Origin: Paraliomyxa sp041600735
Lineage (GTDB): Bacteria; Myxococcota_A; Polyangia; Nannocystales; Nannocystaceae
NCBI GenBank assembly: GCA_041600735.1
Contig: JBFIJN010000001.1
Span: 1-64,000, forward strand
DNA length: 64,000 nt
Direction of reading: 5' to 3'
Shown here: piece by piece, positions 1-8,736 of the stretch
Layout of the letters: every line of letters begins with the position of its first letter
How positions within the stretch are numbered: the stretch's first letter is position 1
Made by a program: the position numbers and the translations under genes
The notes under the pieces: model-generated
Database searches by the model: none
Seen by the model: only the letters and a program-made list of their open reading frames with translations
Told to the model about the DNA's origin: nothing

Positions 1-547
1 GCGCCGCGTCGACGCACTGGCCGTCCCACTCGTTGGCGCAGCAGAACTCATCGAGGGCACACACGCAGGCCTCGAGCTCTAGATCCTCGGCGCACCCCGG
101 CTGGTTGGAGGGCTCGCAGCACACGTCCATGGGGCCGCCGCCGGTGGAGCCGCTGGTGGTGCCGTCGCCGGTGGCGGGGTCACAGCCACCGCACTGGTCG
201 GCCAGCTCCACGCACGTGACGTCCCAGGCGAATGCGCAGCATGACGCCTCTTGCTTGCACACGCATGCCGCGACCTCATTGTCCCCGCAGCCGGCCTCGG
301 GGTGGGCGGCGCAGCAGTCCATCGGATCGCCGCCGTGGTCGGTGCCATCGAGGCCGCCGCTGCTGGTCGAGCCGGCGGGGGCCGTGCCCTTGCTGGTCGC
401 GGAGGGATCCGATCCGGTCGAGGTGCCGCTCGTGGAGGACCCGGAGCCATGGACCTCCAGCGGATCGCTGGGGCAGCCCACCAGCAGGAGCGCGGCGCCG
501 AGCAGGCCCGGCCAGGAGGGGTGGAATCGAGGGTGTGGCAGCGGCAT
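1..547 (-). CDS. Cys-rich lipoprotein, 3' part missing
   Basis: The reading frame begins at ATG 547 and runs off the left edge, so only the first 182 codons are visible. The N-terminus has a short hydrophobic stretch ending in a lipobox (LLLVGC), so this is a predicted lipoprotein. A Ser/Thr/Gly-rich spacer follows, then two copies of a Cys-rich unit of about 40-45 residues. Each unit starts with a CC pair, then has CVC, a second CC about seven residues later, and a W-D-x-x-C-V motif. Similar Cys-rich repeats are common in secreted myxobacterial proteins. The sixfold-spaced cysteines suggest disulphide-bonded extracellular modules. No enzymatic motif is visible and the function is unknown. 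Confidence 0.8.
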   Translation of the reverse strand, partial: MPLPHPRFHPSWPGLLGAALLLVGCPSDPLEVHGSGSSTSGTSTGSDPSATSKGTAPAGSTSSGGLDGTDHGGDPMDCCAAHPEAGCGDNEVAACVCKQEASCCAFAWDVTCVELADQCGGCDPATGDGTTSGSTGGGPMDVCCEPSNQPGCAEDLELEACVCALDEFCCANEWDGQCVDAA

Positions 548-665
548 GGTCGGTCCTGACGGCATCGTCGAGGACCGGCCCGCGCGCAATCGCGCTTCGC
601 CCAAGCCCCCGCTTCGAGGGTAGGACAATCGCGAGAGCTGCGGTGCACTGATTTCGAGCGGTGTT

Positions 666-815
666 CTAGCTGCGAGCCGGGCCGCGACGCGGGCTGAGGA
701 TCATCCACACGACCATCCCGCAGACGGCCACGAGCGCCGTAGCAGCGGCCGCAACGACGGCCGCGGTCATCAGCCCACGGGGCAGAGTGGAGATTCGCTG
801 GAGCACCGCGGTCAT
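666..815 (-). CDS. Small single-pass membrane protein (49 aa)
   Basis: This short frame encodes 49 residues starting MTAVLQRI. It has one Ala/Val-rich hydrophobic segment (about residues 13-40) followed by a basic tail (SPRRGPARS), as in a single-span inner-membrane protein with its C-terminus in the cytoplasm. It lies 45 nt downstream of the outer-membrane-protein gene on the same strand and could share its transcript. The frame stays open further upstream, but that extension would overlap the upstream gene and has no protein-like character, so ATG 815 is the sensible start. No family is recognised. It is hypothetical, supported by the membrane segment and position only. Confidence 0.45.
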   Translation of the reverse strand: MTAVLQRISTLPRGLMTAAVVAAAATALVAVCGMVVWMILSPRRGPARS

Positions 816-859
816 CGTCCCCACTGACGGGGCGAGCGGCGGGCGGTTGCAGCTCGCAG

Positions 860-1699
860 CTAGAGCCACAGGCGAACGCCGACCATGGGGCCACCCAGGC
901 CCACGCGGCCGACCTGGGTGTGCTCGTAGCCGCCGAAGATCTCCATGCGCCACAGCATCACGCCCACGGAGGCGCGAGCGCGGCCCATCCACGCGTTGTA
1001 GAGCCGGCCGACGTCGCCGCGGGCCGAGATCACCACCGGCCAGGCGGGGAACAGGTCCAAGCTACTCGTGACGTTCCACCCGAGTGCGTACTCACGATGC
1101 CCTTCGGCGGGGACCCGCCCGTCGATCATCGTGTTGAGCCCCCCGCCCAAGCGCAGGATCCCGCGGTTCGTTCGCAGGGGAATCAGGTTGAGGTTGGCGG
1201 TACCGAGGTAGAGCGCGTCGTTGGCCGCGGGCTCGAGGTAGTAGGAGAGATCGCCATCGAAGCCGAGGAACTGGCCGTCGATGCGCAGCCCGCCGGCGCT
1301 GCGCCACAGCCCGCGGCCCTGCCAGGCCCCCTCGCCCCAGACCTGTGCCGCGCGCTTGCGGGCGCGGGTGTCGGTGGGTCGCGGCGTGAACATGTAGTTC
1401 GTCGATCCGCCCTCGTAGGGGTAGTGGCGGTAGCGGAGCCCGGGCCGGGTGACGAAGCCGTCGCTCGATCCGCCCGCGCTGCTGCTCGTGCAGCAGCTGC
1501 CGCTCGAGTCGCTGTCGTCGCTGCTCGAGTCGCTGTCGTAGCTGCTGCTCGAGTCGCTCGAGCTACTGCTCGAGTCGCTGCTTCCGCTCACCTCGCTGCG
1601 CACCGAGTCCAAGCGCCCGGCCTGGGCTCGCTGCGGCCACAGGCCCAGCGAAGCGACCAGCAGCGTCCACCCCACGAGTCCAGTCTTCCACCCCATCAT
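860..1699 (-). CDS. Secreted beta-barrel-like protein with Ser/Asp repeat
   Basis: This 279-residue protein has a Sec signal peptide (hydrophobic core, cut near AQAG, residues 24-28). A low-complexity stretch of almost pure Ser and Asp (about residues 38-68) follows, then a CC pair. The remaining 190 residues have alternating polar and aromatic/hydrophobic strands (for example LGGGLNTMIDG and GGYEHTQVGRVGLGG) and end in V-R-L-W-L. A terminal aromatic or hydrophobic residue after alternating strands is typical of outer-membrane beta-barrels. It may therefore be an outer-membrane or surface protein whose Ser/Asp segment acts as a flexible or cation-binding spacer (inference). No named family is recognised. 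Confidence 0.75.
   Translation of the reverse strand: MMGWKTGLVGWTLLVASLGLWPQRAQAGRLDSVRSEVSGSSDSSSSSSDSSSSYDSDSSSDDSDSSGSCCTSSSAGGSSDGFVTRPGLRYRHYPYEGGSTNYMFTPRPTDTRARKRAAQVWGEGAWQGRGLWRSAGGLRIDGQFLGFDGDLSYYLEPAANDALYLGTANLNLIPLRTNRGILRLGGGLNTMIDGRVPAEGHREYALGWNVTSSLDLFPAWPVVISARGDVGRLYNAWMGRARASVGVMLWRMEIFGGYEHTQVGRVGLGGPMVGVRLWL
1502..1579. repeat. Imperfect 21/24-bp tandem repeat coding for Ser/Asp run
   Basis: The 12-mer GCTCGAGTCGCT occurs four times, at 1502, 1523, 1547 and 1568, spaced 21, 24 and 21 bp. All copies are in frame within the Ser/Asp stretch of the protein encoded on the minus strand. The spacings are multiples of three, so copy-number change would alter the length of the Ser/Asp run without breaking the gene. 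Confidence 0.75.
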
Positions 1700-1883
1700 C
1701 GCCTGGACACGATGTCACCGCGGCATTGCTGTCGGTAGCGGGCCTCCCCGCCCACGGCACGGGGGAGCGACCCTGGTGGTGATGCGCGTCACCGGGGGTT
1801 TCCCCGGGTTCGCGCGCGTGGCTCCTCGGAGCGCCTAGTGCGCTTTTGACCGCGCTCGCATCGGAACGACATGATCCCCCCCC

Positions 1884-3401
1884 GTGCCTTGGTCTGTTCG
1901 CATCCGTCGTTCGCTGCTGCCCCTCCTGCTCGGCGCCTGCGGTGACGATGCAGCCGTGACCCCGCTCGAGGGATCCTCGGGCACCAGCGAAGGCGGACTC
2001 ACCACGTCGGGTCCGAGCACGAGCGTGGCGGACGAGAGCACCGGTCCCTCGACGACGACGATGACCGGGAGCGAAGCGACCACGGCCGACACCGGCTTCG
2101 AGCCCCCCACGCCCGCGTGCGGCAACGGGTACGTGGAGGACGACGAGGAGTGTGACGACGCCAACGCGATCGAGGACGACGCCTGCAACAGCGCGTGTCA
2201 GGTGCCGTGCGGGCTGCAGTGGTCCACGCTGACGCTCGGGCCCACGCTCGACTCGGAGATCGAGGGCCTCGCGGTGACGCGCGATGCCGACGACCAGATC
2301 GTGGTGGCGGGGCGGCTGCGCGAGATCACGGTGGCGATGGACGGCAGCGTGATCGAGGGCGACGACACGGTGCTCGTGCAGTCCTACGACCCGACCGGCG
2401 GCATGGTGTGGGAGCAGATCCTGGGCACGCCGGACGGCGATGCCTACTCCGCGGGGGTGGCGGTGGACGGGGCCGGTGACGTGTACGTGGCGGCGACCCT
2501 CGATGCGGCGGACGGCGGCACCGCGATCCAAGTGACCAAGCTGGCGGCAGCCAACGGGGCGACCACATGGGTGCACGACTTCGACGGCGCGTTCTTGGGG
2601 GAGGACGAGAGTGCGTTCGGGATCGCGGTGGGCCCCGATGGTCAGCCGGTGGTCTCGGGTCAGGTGCGGGTCGGCGATGGCGACGACGACGTGTGGCTGC
2701 GCAAGCTCGATGCGCTCGATGGCGGCGAGGTGTGGACGCAGACCTACTCGGGCGTGGGCTCGGGGACGTTCTCCACCGACGATGGCGGCCCCGTGGCGAT
2801 TGCGCCAGACGGCTCGATCTACGTGCTGGCGCGGATCTACGACGACTTCCAGACCCAGCGCGGCGGGCTGCTGCGCTTTGGGGCAGATGGCGGGCCCGCG
2901 CAGTGGATCTTCCAGCCGACGATCCCGGGGACGGGGCAGACGTTCCAGCTGGGCCCGCTGACGGTGAGCGCCGCGGGCTTGCCGGTGATGTCGGTGCTGC
3001 GCTCGAGCGGAGCGACCACCGATTTTTGGATCTACGAGGTCGATGCCGACGGCCAAGAGGTCTGGTCGCGGCAGCGCTCGGACTTCGAGGTGCCCGGGGC
3101 GGGCAGCGACTGGTTGGTCGAGGGATTGGCGGCCAGCGGTGAAGAGCTGGTGGTCCAAGGCCGCTACTTCAATGATCAGCGCCTCGCCGGCGGCGCGTGG
3201 TGGGAGACCTGGGTGACGAGGCTCGGGGCCGATGCAAGCCCGCGCTGTCAGGTGCTGCAGCAGGCTAGCTTTCGCGGGCTGCTGTCACCGTCGCTGCGCG
3301 GCTTTGCGGTCACGGCGGCCAGCGATGGCAGCGCGGTGGTCACGGGCCTGCAGAGCTCGGCCGACGAGACGGGGCTGTGGCTGGGTAGCTTCCGCGACTG
3401 A
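1884..3401 (+). CDS. Lipoprotein with DUF4215-type motif and beta-propeller
   Basis: This 505-residue protein starts at GTG 1884. The N-terminal helix ends in the lipobox LLLGAC, so it is a predicted lipoprotein. A Ser/Thr/Gly-rich spacer (about residues 20-70) leads to one Cys-rich unit reading CGNGYVEDDEECDDAN. This is the signature of the myxobacterial Cys-rich repeat (DUF4215). The rest is a series of blades of about 50-60 residues with recurring V-A-x-x-x-D-G and D-x-x-V-A-G motifs (VAVDGAGDVYVAATL, IAPDGSIYVLARI). That is the pattern of SBBP/PQQ-like beta-propellers. Such proteins are surface-anchored and probably bind ligands or protein partners. No catalytic residues are recognisable. 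The neighbouring metalloprotease gene is convergent, 19 nt away. Confidence 0.85.
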   Translation: MPWSVRIRRSLLPLLLGACGDDAAVTPLEGSSGTSEGGLTTSGPSTSVADESTGPSTTTMTGSEATTADTGFEPPTPACGNGYVEDDEECDDANAIEDDACNSACQVPCGLQWSTLTLGPTLDSEIEGLAVTRDADDQIVVAGRLREITVAMDGSVIEGDDTVLVQSYDPTGGMVWEQILGTPDGDAYSAGVAVDGAGDVYVAATLDAADGGTAIQVTKLAAANGATTWVHDFDGAFLGEDESAFGIAVGPDGQPVVSGQVRVGDGDDDVWLRKLDALDGGEVWTQTYSGVGSGTFSTDDGGPVAIAPDGSIYVLARIYDDFQTQRGGLLRFGADGGPAQWIFQPTIPGTGQTFQLGPLTVSAAGLPVMSVLRSSGATTDFWIYEVDADGQEVWSRQRSDFEVPGAGSDWLVEGLAASGEELVVQGRYFNDQRLAGGAWWETWVTRLGADASPRCQVLQQASFRGLLSPSLRGFAVTAASDGSAVVTGLQSSADETGLWLGSFRD

Positions 3402-3420
3402 GTGCACGGGAGCGCCGGGC

Positions 3421-5055
3421 TCAGCGGCTCGAGAACAGGTCGAGCACGCGGGCGTGGTCGATCGAAGAGGGAGCGAGTCGATCGGGCTGCTGGAGCGCGA
3501 GGCCGGTGATGCGCTCGAGCTCGGCGGGGCGCGGTGCGATCACCTGGATCGTGTCGCCGTCGGGACGCTCGTAGATCCATGCGGGCAGCGTGCTGGAGCC
3601 GTGCTCGCCCCGCACGTGGATCGCCGCGCCCGGCGTGGCCAGCTGCGGCGGCAGCCCGCCCGCTGCGGTCCACCACTCTTCGCTGCCGTCGGAGTAGAGC
3701 GCTCCCATCAGCACGCCGTTGCCGTGGCCGTCGCCCGTGCTCGCGCCGGCGTCCCAGCTGGTGAGCACCTCGATGATGTCGAGCGTCTGCTCCCAGCCGT
3801 AGTCGGAGACCCACTCGTTGCTGCAGTAGGTCATGTAGTCGCGGCTGCCGGTGGGCGAGCGCAGCTGGAAGTCGTGAATGCCAAAGCCCCACACGCCGAT
3901 GCGGCCCTGCGGGTGGGGATAGGCCTGATCGGCCCCCGCCTCGCCGCCGCTGCACAGCACGTGGTAGCGGCCCTGGGTGTGCCCGATCTCGTGCACGAAG
4001 GTCTCGGCCGCCGCCGCGCCGCTGCCCGACCAGCGGCCGGTGGCGATGCGCTGCTGGGCGAGCTCCATGGTGGGCATGGGCGGGATCCCGATCGCTTGGC
4101 CGAGCAGGCCCGGCGGGTAGCCGTCGCAGGGATCGAGCAGACCGTAGTAGTAGAGGTTGGGCGCGGGCGCGTCGCTGGCCCGGCGCTGGGCCAAGGCGGA
4201 GAGCACGGGACCAAAGCCGGTGCCGCTGGTGCCGATGGGCTCGAGGTAGGGCATCGGCTCGCCGACGGTGAGGATGGCCGCTTGCACCGCGTTGTTCTGC
4301 TCGAGCTCCTCGCGCATCGCCTGCACGTCTTCGTCGGCGATGTTGGGCATGCACTCCTCGCCTTCGAATTGGTGGAGCACGGGGATCAGCTCGACGCGCA
4401 GCTGCAGCGGCGCGTCGTAGAGGCCGAGCGTGCCGCGGCCGGGCAGGGGCAGGATCGGCGGCGGCTCGGAGACGTCGCCGCTGGCGAGCTCGGGATCGGG
4501 CTCGAGCAGGCGCACGCGGTACTGAATCCCGGGGACGACCTGCTCGGGCTGCAGCAGCCACTGGAACGAGGCCCCGCCGTCGCTGCTGTCGCCCTCGACG
4601 AGCAGGGGGAAGTCTTGCACGAGCTGGGTGCCGTCGGGGTAGTCGGCCACGAGGCGCCCGATGATCTGGCGCGGCGTGAACTCGGCGTGGAGCGTCCAGA
4701 ATGCGCGCAGCAAGGTGGTGCGGCCGGACACGAGGCGTGCGCTCTGATCGCGGGCGCTGACCTCGAGGCCATCGCGAACGAGCTCGACCTGCACCCCCTG
4801 GTTGGCGGTGACGTGATCGAGGCGAATGCCCCGGGCATAGCCGAGCGGCGCGGGCTCGGGGCCCGTGGTGTCGAGGGGGCCGCCGTCCGAGCTGCTGGTG
4901 CTCGCGCTGGTGTCGTCGGCGACGGCGGTGGTGCCGGAGCTGGTGGTGAGCCCCGTGTCGTCGCCGGAGCCCTCGGCGGGCACGAGCGGTTGATCGTCGC
5001 CGCATGCGAAGGACAGGCCCGCGCACAACACCATGCAAGAGAGCCCGCGACGCAT
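3421..5055 (-). CDS. Secreted metzincin-like metalloprotease, probable lipoprotein
   Basis: This 544-residue protein carries HEIGHTQGRYH at residues 355-365. This is the full metzincin zinc-binding signature HExxHxxGxxH, with three His ligands and the general-base Glu356. The N-terminus is hydrophobic and ends at Cys18 in FACGDD. This is an acceptable though not ideal lipobox because Phe is at -2, and a Ser/Thr-rich spacer (to residue 66) follows as in neighbouring lipoproteins. Residues 75-240 look like a beta-rich N-terminal domain. The protein is probably an extracellular zinc endopeptidase tethered to a membrane. I cannot see the Met-turn with certainty, so the subfamily is open (M43 and M66 are candidates). 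Confidence 0.8.
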   Translation of the reverse strand: MRRGLSCMVLCAGLSFACGDDQPLVPAEGSGDDTGLTTSSGTTAVADDTSASTSSSDGGPLDTTGPEPAPLGYARGIRLDHVTANQGVQVELVRDGLEVSARDQSARLVSGRTTLLRAFWTLHAEFTPRQIIGRLVADYPDGTQLVQDFPLLVEGDSSDGGASFQWLLQPEQVVPGIQYRVRLLEPDPELASGDVSEPPPILPLPGRGTLGLYDAPLQLRVELIPVLHQFEGEECMPNIADEDVQAMREELEQNNAVQAAILTVGEPMPYLEPIGTSGTGFGPVLSALAQRRASDAPAPNLYYYGLLDPCDGYPPGLLGQAIGIPPMPTMELAQQRIATGRWSGSGAAAAETFVHEIGHTQGRYHVLCSGGEAGADQAYPHPQGRIGVWGFGIHDFQLRSPTGSRDYMTYCSNEWVSDYGWEQTLDIIEVLTSWDAGASTGDGHGNGVLMGALYSDGSEEWWTAAGGLPPQLATPGAAIHVRGEHGSSTLPAWIYERPDGDTIQVIAPRPAELERITGLALQQPDRLAPSSIDHARVLDLFSSR

Positions 5056-5083
5056 GCCGGCACGTTATCACCCCCACGCGTCG

Positions 5084-5575
5084 TCAGTCGACGAGCGTGG
5101 GCGAGCCACCGGGGTCGATGGGCTCGGTGGCGAGCCGGCGGTAGACCTGCTGCTCCTTGAACAGCGCGAAGCCCAGCGCCTCGTAGAAGGCCTGCGCGTC
5201 CTCGCGGTGCTCTTGGGCGCGGGCGCGGACGTCGGCGATCTGGTGGGCCTCGCCCCACGCGATGGCGCGGTCGGCGAGGGCTCGGCCGACCCCGAGGCGC
5301 CGGTGGTGGGTGGTGATGACCAAGCCCACGATCTCGGCGAACGGATCGCACCACAGCATCCGGCGCAGCTGCACGTGCACCCAGCCCACGATCTCCTGAC
5401 CGTCGAGCGCGGCCACGAAGATCGCGTTGTCGGGGTCCTCGCGCAGCCGGATGAGGCGCTGTCGCATGGCGATCTCGGTGCAGTCGTAGCCGAGCTGCAG
5501 GGTCAGCCGCGACATCGTCGAGGCATCGGAGAGCGCGGCGCTGCGGGTCTCCACCGTGAGCTTGCGGGTGACCAT
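5084..5575 (-). CDS. GNAT-family N-acetyltransferase
   Basis: This roughly 163-residue protein has the GNAT fold. A beta4 strand with the acetyl-CoA pyrophosphate loop (VITTHHRRLGVGRALAD, matching R/Q-x-x-G-x-G/A) lies at about residues 90-105, and the C-terminal A-x-x-F-Y-x-x-x-G-F motif (AQAFYEALGF) follows. The substrate cannot be predicted. ATG 5575 is 13 nt after the imuB stop codon on the same strand; a GTG two codons further upstream (5581) is also possible. The tight spacing suggests co-transcription with imuB, and so possible co-induction with the DNA-damage response (inference). Family membership is clear. Confidence 0.85.
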   Translation of the reverse strand: MVTRKLTVETRSAALSDASTMSRLTLQLGYDCTEIAMRQRLIRLREDPDNAIFVAALDGQEIVGWVHVQLRRMLWCDPFAEIVGLVITTHHRRLGVGRALADRAIAWGEAHQIADVRARAQEHREDAQAFYEALGFALFKEQQVYRRLATEPIDPGGSPTLVD

Positions 5576-5588
5576 GGACACGATGAGG

Positions 5589-7157
5589 CTAGTCCACCCA
5601 GCCCTGCAGATACCAGCCCTGCCGCACCCGATCGTAGAACACCCACAAGAGCGTACCGGCCTCGGTCTCTACGAAGTAATAGTCGCGCTCGACCGAGCGG
5701 ACCCACCACCCACCGCTCTTGCGGTAGGGGCCCTGCATCGACTTGATGGGGCCGTGGTTGGGCAGCCACGGGCGTGTAGCCGCAAGGCGTAGACCGTCGG
5801 TGGACGAGACCTCGGGCGGGGCGGGCAGCCGCTGCGGTCGGGGCAGGAGGCGGCGCTGGAGCGGCGCAGCGGGCGGCGCCTCTTGCTCGAGCGAGCCGCC
5901 GACGACCTCGGGCCGGGGGAAGCCGATGGTGGCGATGGGCGCCCACGCGAAGCGAGCCTCGGGCAGGTGCGCGGGCCGCAGCTCGGCGCGGGTGACCGCC
6001 TCGGGGCCCAGCCACGCGCGCAGGCGGGCCAGCGCGCGCTCGGCCGCGTCGAGGTCGCGGCGAGCCTGCGTGCGGAACATGGCGAGCTGCCCGGGCGGGG
6101 CCGCAACGCCCTCGAGCTCGAGCTCGATCGCCTCGACCGGAGCGCGGAGCGTGGCGGCATCGAGGCGCAAGCGCACCAGATCGATCACCATGGGCTCGTC
6201 GAGCGTGGGGCGGGCGGGCTCGAGGCGCTCGTCGTGCGGGGCGTCGTGATCGAGGCGTAGCCGCAGCCGCAGCGCCGACATGGCCTGGCCGCGCTCGGCG
6301 AGCTCGACCATGAGGTCGTGCAGCATGTTCTTGCACAGGAACAGCAGCCGCGTGCGATCGTCGTCGGGCGGCTCGATCGGCTTGTCGGCGCGCACGGGCT
6401 CGATGAGCGCGCGCGGACGTAGCGGAGCCCAGCCATCGCTGCCACACGCATGCAGGTGGGCCGCCGCTTCACCGAAGCGGGCGCGCAGATCGGCGGCGGG
6501 CAGGCCCAGCAGCTGACCCAGCGTGCGCACCTCGAGGCGATCGAGCCCGTCGCGCAGCTTGGCGGGCACGGCCAGGCGCCCGAGCGGCACCGTGCCCGCG
6601 GCCTTGGATTCCTCCCCCGGATCGTCGAGCACCCACACGCCGCGACGCACCCGCGCGAGCGCGTAGCAGCGAAAGCGGTGGAAGCCGACCACCACGTTGG
6701 CGTGCAGGCCCAGGGCCTCGAGCGCTCCGCGGACCCCGTGGCCCCAGTGCTCGAAGCTGGTGAACAGCGGGACCATCCCCGAGGGGTCCAGCCAGAACAC
6801 GCCGGGGGCGCCTTCGACTTGCTCCTGCGGGGTCTTGGCGCGCGGGGCGGCCTCGACCCGCGGCGAGAAGCTCGACAGCCGCTCCACGATGCGCTCGATG
6901 GCCTCGTCGATCTCCTCGGGAGAGACCACGCCGGCCTGCACGCGGGAGTCGAGGCTCTGCGCGGCGGCGTAGCTCATGCCGGGACGAATGCGGCTGCGCT
7001 GGCCGAGCTCGTCGACCCACAGCACCTCGGCCTGCGGGCGATCGTCGGCCACCACGACCAACGGTGCGTCGGTAAGGCTGGGCTCGCGCCGTCGCAGCAG
7101 CTGCAGGGGCAGGGCAGGCACGTCGACGCAGGCGGCCCTATCCGGGGATCCGAGCAT
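5589..7157 (-). CDS. imuB: ImuB-like Y-family polymerase homologue
   Basis: This 522-residue protein resembles ImuB, the catalytically inactive Y-family polymerase relative that docks the error-prone polymerase DnaE2 on the beta clamp in the mutasome. The N-terminus has the UmuC-like strand (ACVDVPALPLQLL) and the segment VVVADDRPQAEVLWVDE, followed by RIRPGMSYAAA. The C-terminus has the ImuB-typical ending with WW, RDYYFVET and a final W-Y-L-Q-G-W. Start ATG 7157 places the first beta-strand at residue 10, as is usual for the family; an upstream extension would cross the putative operator. A CTG-N7-GTTCAG box lies 8 nt before the start. imuA is not adjacent but lies 4 kb away on the same strand. 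No dnaE2 is present in the window. Confidence 0.85.
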   Translation of the reverse strand: MLGSPDRAACVDVPALPLQLLRRREPSLTDAPLVVVADDRPQAEVLWVDELGQRSRIRPGMSYAAAQSLDSRVQAGVVSPEEIDEAIERIVERLSSFSPRVEAAPRAKTPQEQVEGAPGVFWLDPSGMVPLFTSFEHWGHGVRGALEALGLHANVVVGFHRFRCYALARVRRGVWVLDDPGEESKAAGTVPLGRLAVPAKLRDGLDRLEVRTLGQLLGLPAADLRARFGEAAAHLHACGSDGWAPLRPRALIEPVRADKPIEPPDDDRTRLLFLCKNMLHDLMVELAERGQAMSALRLRLRLDHDAPHDERLEPARPTLDEPMVIDLVRLRLDAATLRAPVEAIELELEGVAAPPGQLAMFRTQARRDLDAAERALARLRAWLGPEAVTRAELRPAHLPEARFAWAPIATIGFPRPEVVGGSLEQEAPPAAPLQRRLLPRPQRLPAPPEVSSTDGLRLAATRPWLPNHGPIKSMQGPYRKSGGWWVRSVERDYYFVETEAGTLLWVFYDRVRQGWYLQGWVD

Positions 7158-7165
7158 GGAGGACA

Positions 7166-7181
7166 CTGAACATATCACCAG
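7166..7181 (-). promoter_or_regulatory. Putative LexA (SOS) box before imuB
   Basis: On the coding strand the site reads CTGGTGATATGTTCAG, that is CTG-N7-GTTCAG. It also fits the E. coli-type CTG-N10-CAG dyad. The same architecture occurs once more, before imuA. The published M. xanthus LexA consensus also has CTR, seven bases and GTTCAG. It sits only 8 nt from the start codon, so a bound repressor would block initiation at an almost leaderless promoter. Confidence 0.65.
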
Positions 7182-7285
7182 TGATAAGAAGATCGAGCTG
7201 CGTGATCCTCGCGATCTTCGAATCCCTGGGGTGAGCCGGCCGCCGAGGGGGCGCCGCGGCGGCCCATGCTTCACACTGGGCACGC

Positions 7286-8716
7286 GTGTCGACGCCGCCC
7301 TCCGACGCACGTCCCGTGGCCCCGCGCCGGCGCGTCCCCAAGCCGCCCGTGTGGTTGCTCGCCTTCGGGGAGCGCCTCATCGAGCGGCTGCTGCCGTGGC
7401 TGCGCCTGGCTCCGGCGCTCAAGCTGCTCGTGGTGGTGCCGCTGCTGCTGCTGGCGCTGCGGCAGGTCCACGTGCTGCCGCAGATCCCGTCGCTGGTGGG
7501 CGGCCTGCTGGTCGCCTTCTTCGTGCTCGACTATCTGCACGGGCTCGTCGCGCGGCGGCGCGTGACCGCGACCGGCGTGCAGCGGCTGATCGATGGCCTC
7601 ACCGATCTGCCGCTCTTGCTGGTGGTGGCGCCGCTGGTGCTCGAGCTGCTGCCGATGCCGCTGCTCGTGGCCAAGGTCGCGGTAGAGCTGCTGCTGTTGG
7701 TGCTCTACGTGGCCGGGCGCGACGCGGCGGGCAGCCGCGTGGGCCAAGCGGTGAGCTACGCCGCCGTGATCGCGGTGTTCGGGCTGAGCCAGGGCTGGGC
7801 TCCGCGGGTCGACACGCCGCGCACGGCCGAGGCGGTGCTGTGGGCGAGCACGGCGCTGTCGAGCATCGTGGCGCTCTACGCGATGGGCCTGCTGCAGAAG
7901 CGCTTCATCGCCGATGCGCTCTCGGGCGCGAACCTGCTGTGCGGGGCGTTCGCGATCTGGTTCTCCACCCAGCAGCGCTTCGAGATCGGCTTGCTGTTCG
8001 TGCTGGTGGGGGCGGGCTTCGACGGCTTCGATGGCGCGGCGGCACGGCGCTGGGGCGGCACCCGCATCGGCGTGTACTCCGACGACGTGGCCGACGGGGT
8101 CAACTACGGGGTGGCCCCCGCGGTCGCGCTGTGGTTCTTGCTCCCGGGGGTCTCGGGGGTGGTGCTGGGCGTGTTCTACGGCCTGTTCGTGGTCAGTCGC
8201 CTGGTGTTCTTCACGCTGATGAAGTCGTCGAGCGACCCCAACTTCTTCCGCGGGGTGCCGAGCCCGATGGGCGGGCTCACCACGATGTCCTCGATCGTGG
8301 TGTTCGGCAACGAGCCGGCGATCGTGGGCCTGATGGTGGGCATCGCGTGCGCGCAGATGGTCGCGTTCTCCACCGACTATCGGCACCTCGGTCGCGTGGT
8401 GGAGGGCTGGGTCTCGCTGCGACGGCGGCGGCGCGGCGGCCGAGCGCGGCGCCGTGCGCTGTTCGGGGCCACGCTCTACATCTTGGTGCTGCTGATCGGC
8501 ATCCGCTTGTTCGAGCTGAAGATCGCGGTCGGCATCATCCTCGTGGCCAACCTCGCCTACGGCTTCACGCCGAGCGTGCTGGCGTTCGTGCGTGCGATCG
8601 AGCTGCGCCGCGAGCTGGCGCGCAGCAAGGGCGCACGAGGGGTGCTCGACGATCCGCTCACCCCGGTGCCCGAGAGCGAGCCGGCCCCCGACGACCCCGA
8701 CGACCCCGAGGGGTAG
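7286..8716 (+). CDS. pssA: CDP-alcohol phosphatidyltransferase (PssA-like)
   Basis: This 476-residue multi-pass membrane protein starts at GTG 7286. The CDP-alcohol phosphotransferase signature lies at about residues 250-275: FDGFDGAAARRWGGTRIG followed by VYSDDVADGVNYGVAPA. The paired Asp motifs bind the metal and CDP, and N-Y-G-V-A-P-A matches the S-F-G-V-A-P-A of phosphatidylserine synthases. It probably makes phosphatidylserine from CDP-diacylglycerol and serine at the inner membrane. There are only seven residues between AR and the following G-x3-D, against the usual eight, so exact substrate assignment is less certain. It has an N-terminal extension of about 200 residues with extra membrane spans compared with the roughly 250-residue core enzymes. 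xdhC begins 20 nt downstream. Confidence 0.75.
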   Translation: MSTPPSDARPVAPRRRVPKPPVWLLAFGERLIERLLPWLRLAPALKLLVVVPLLLLALRQVHVLPQIPSLVGGLLVAFFVLDYLHGLVARRRVTATGVQRLIDGLTDLPLLLVVAPLVLELLPMPLLVAKVAVELLLLVLYVAGRDAAGSRVGQAVSYAAVIAVFGLSQGWAPRVDTPRTAEAVLWASTALSSIVALYAMGLLQKRFIADALSGANLLCGAFAIWFSTQQRFEIGLLFVLVGAGFDGFDGAAARRWGGTRIGVYSDDVADGVNYGVAPAVALWFLLPGVSGVVLGVFYGLFVVSRLVFFTLMKSSSDPNFFRGVPSPMGGLTTMSSIVVFGNEPAIVGLMVGIACAQMVAFSTDYRHLGRVVEGWVSLRRRRRGGRARRRALFGATLYILVLLIGIRLFELKIAVGIILVANLAYGFTPSVLAFVRAIELRRELARSKGARGVLDDPLTPVPESEPAPDDPDDPEG

Positions 8717-8719
8717 GTT

Positions 8720-8728
8720 TGCTAGACT
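8720..8728 (+). promoter_or_regulatory. Extended -10 element before xdhC
   Basis: TGCTAGACT matches TG-N-TANNNT and ends 8 nt before GTG 8737, a spacing that places transcription initiation at or near the start codon. Part of it overlaps the end region of the upstream gene. No good -35 is visible. Confidence 0.4.
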
Positions 8729-8736
8729 GCGCGCTC

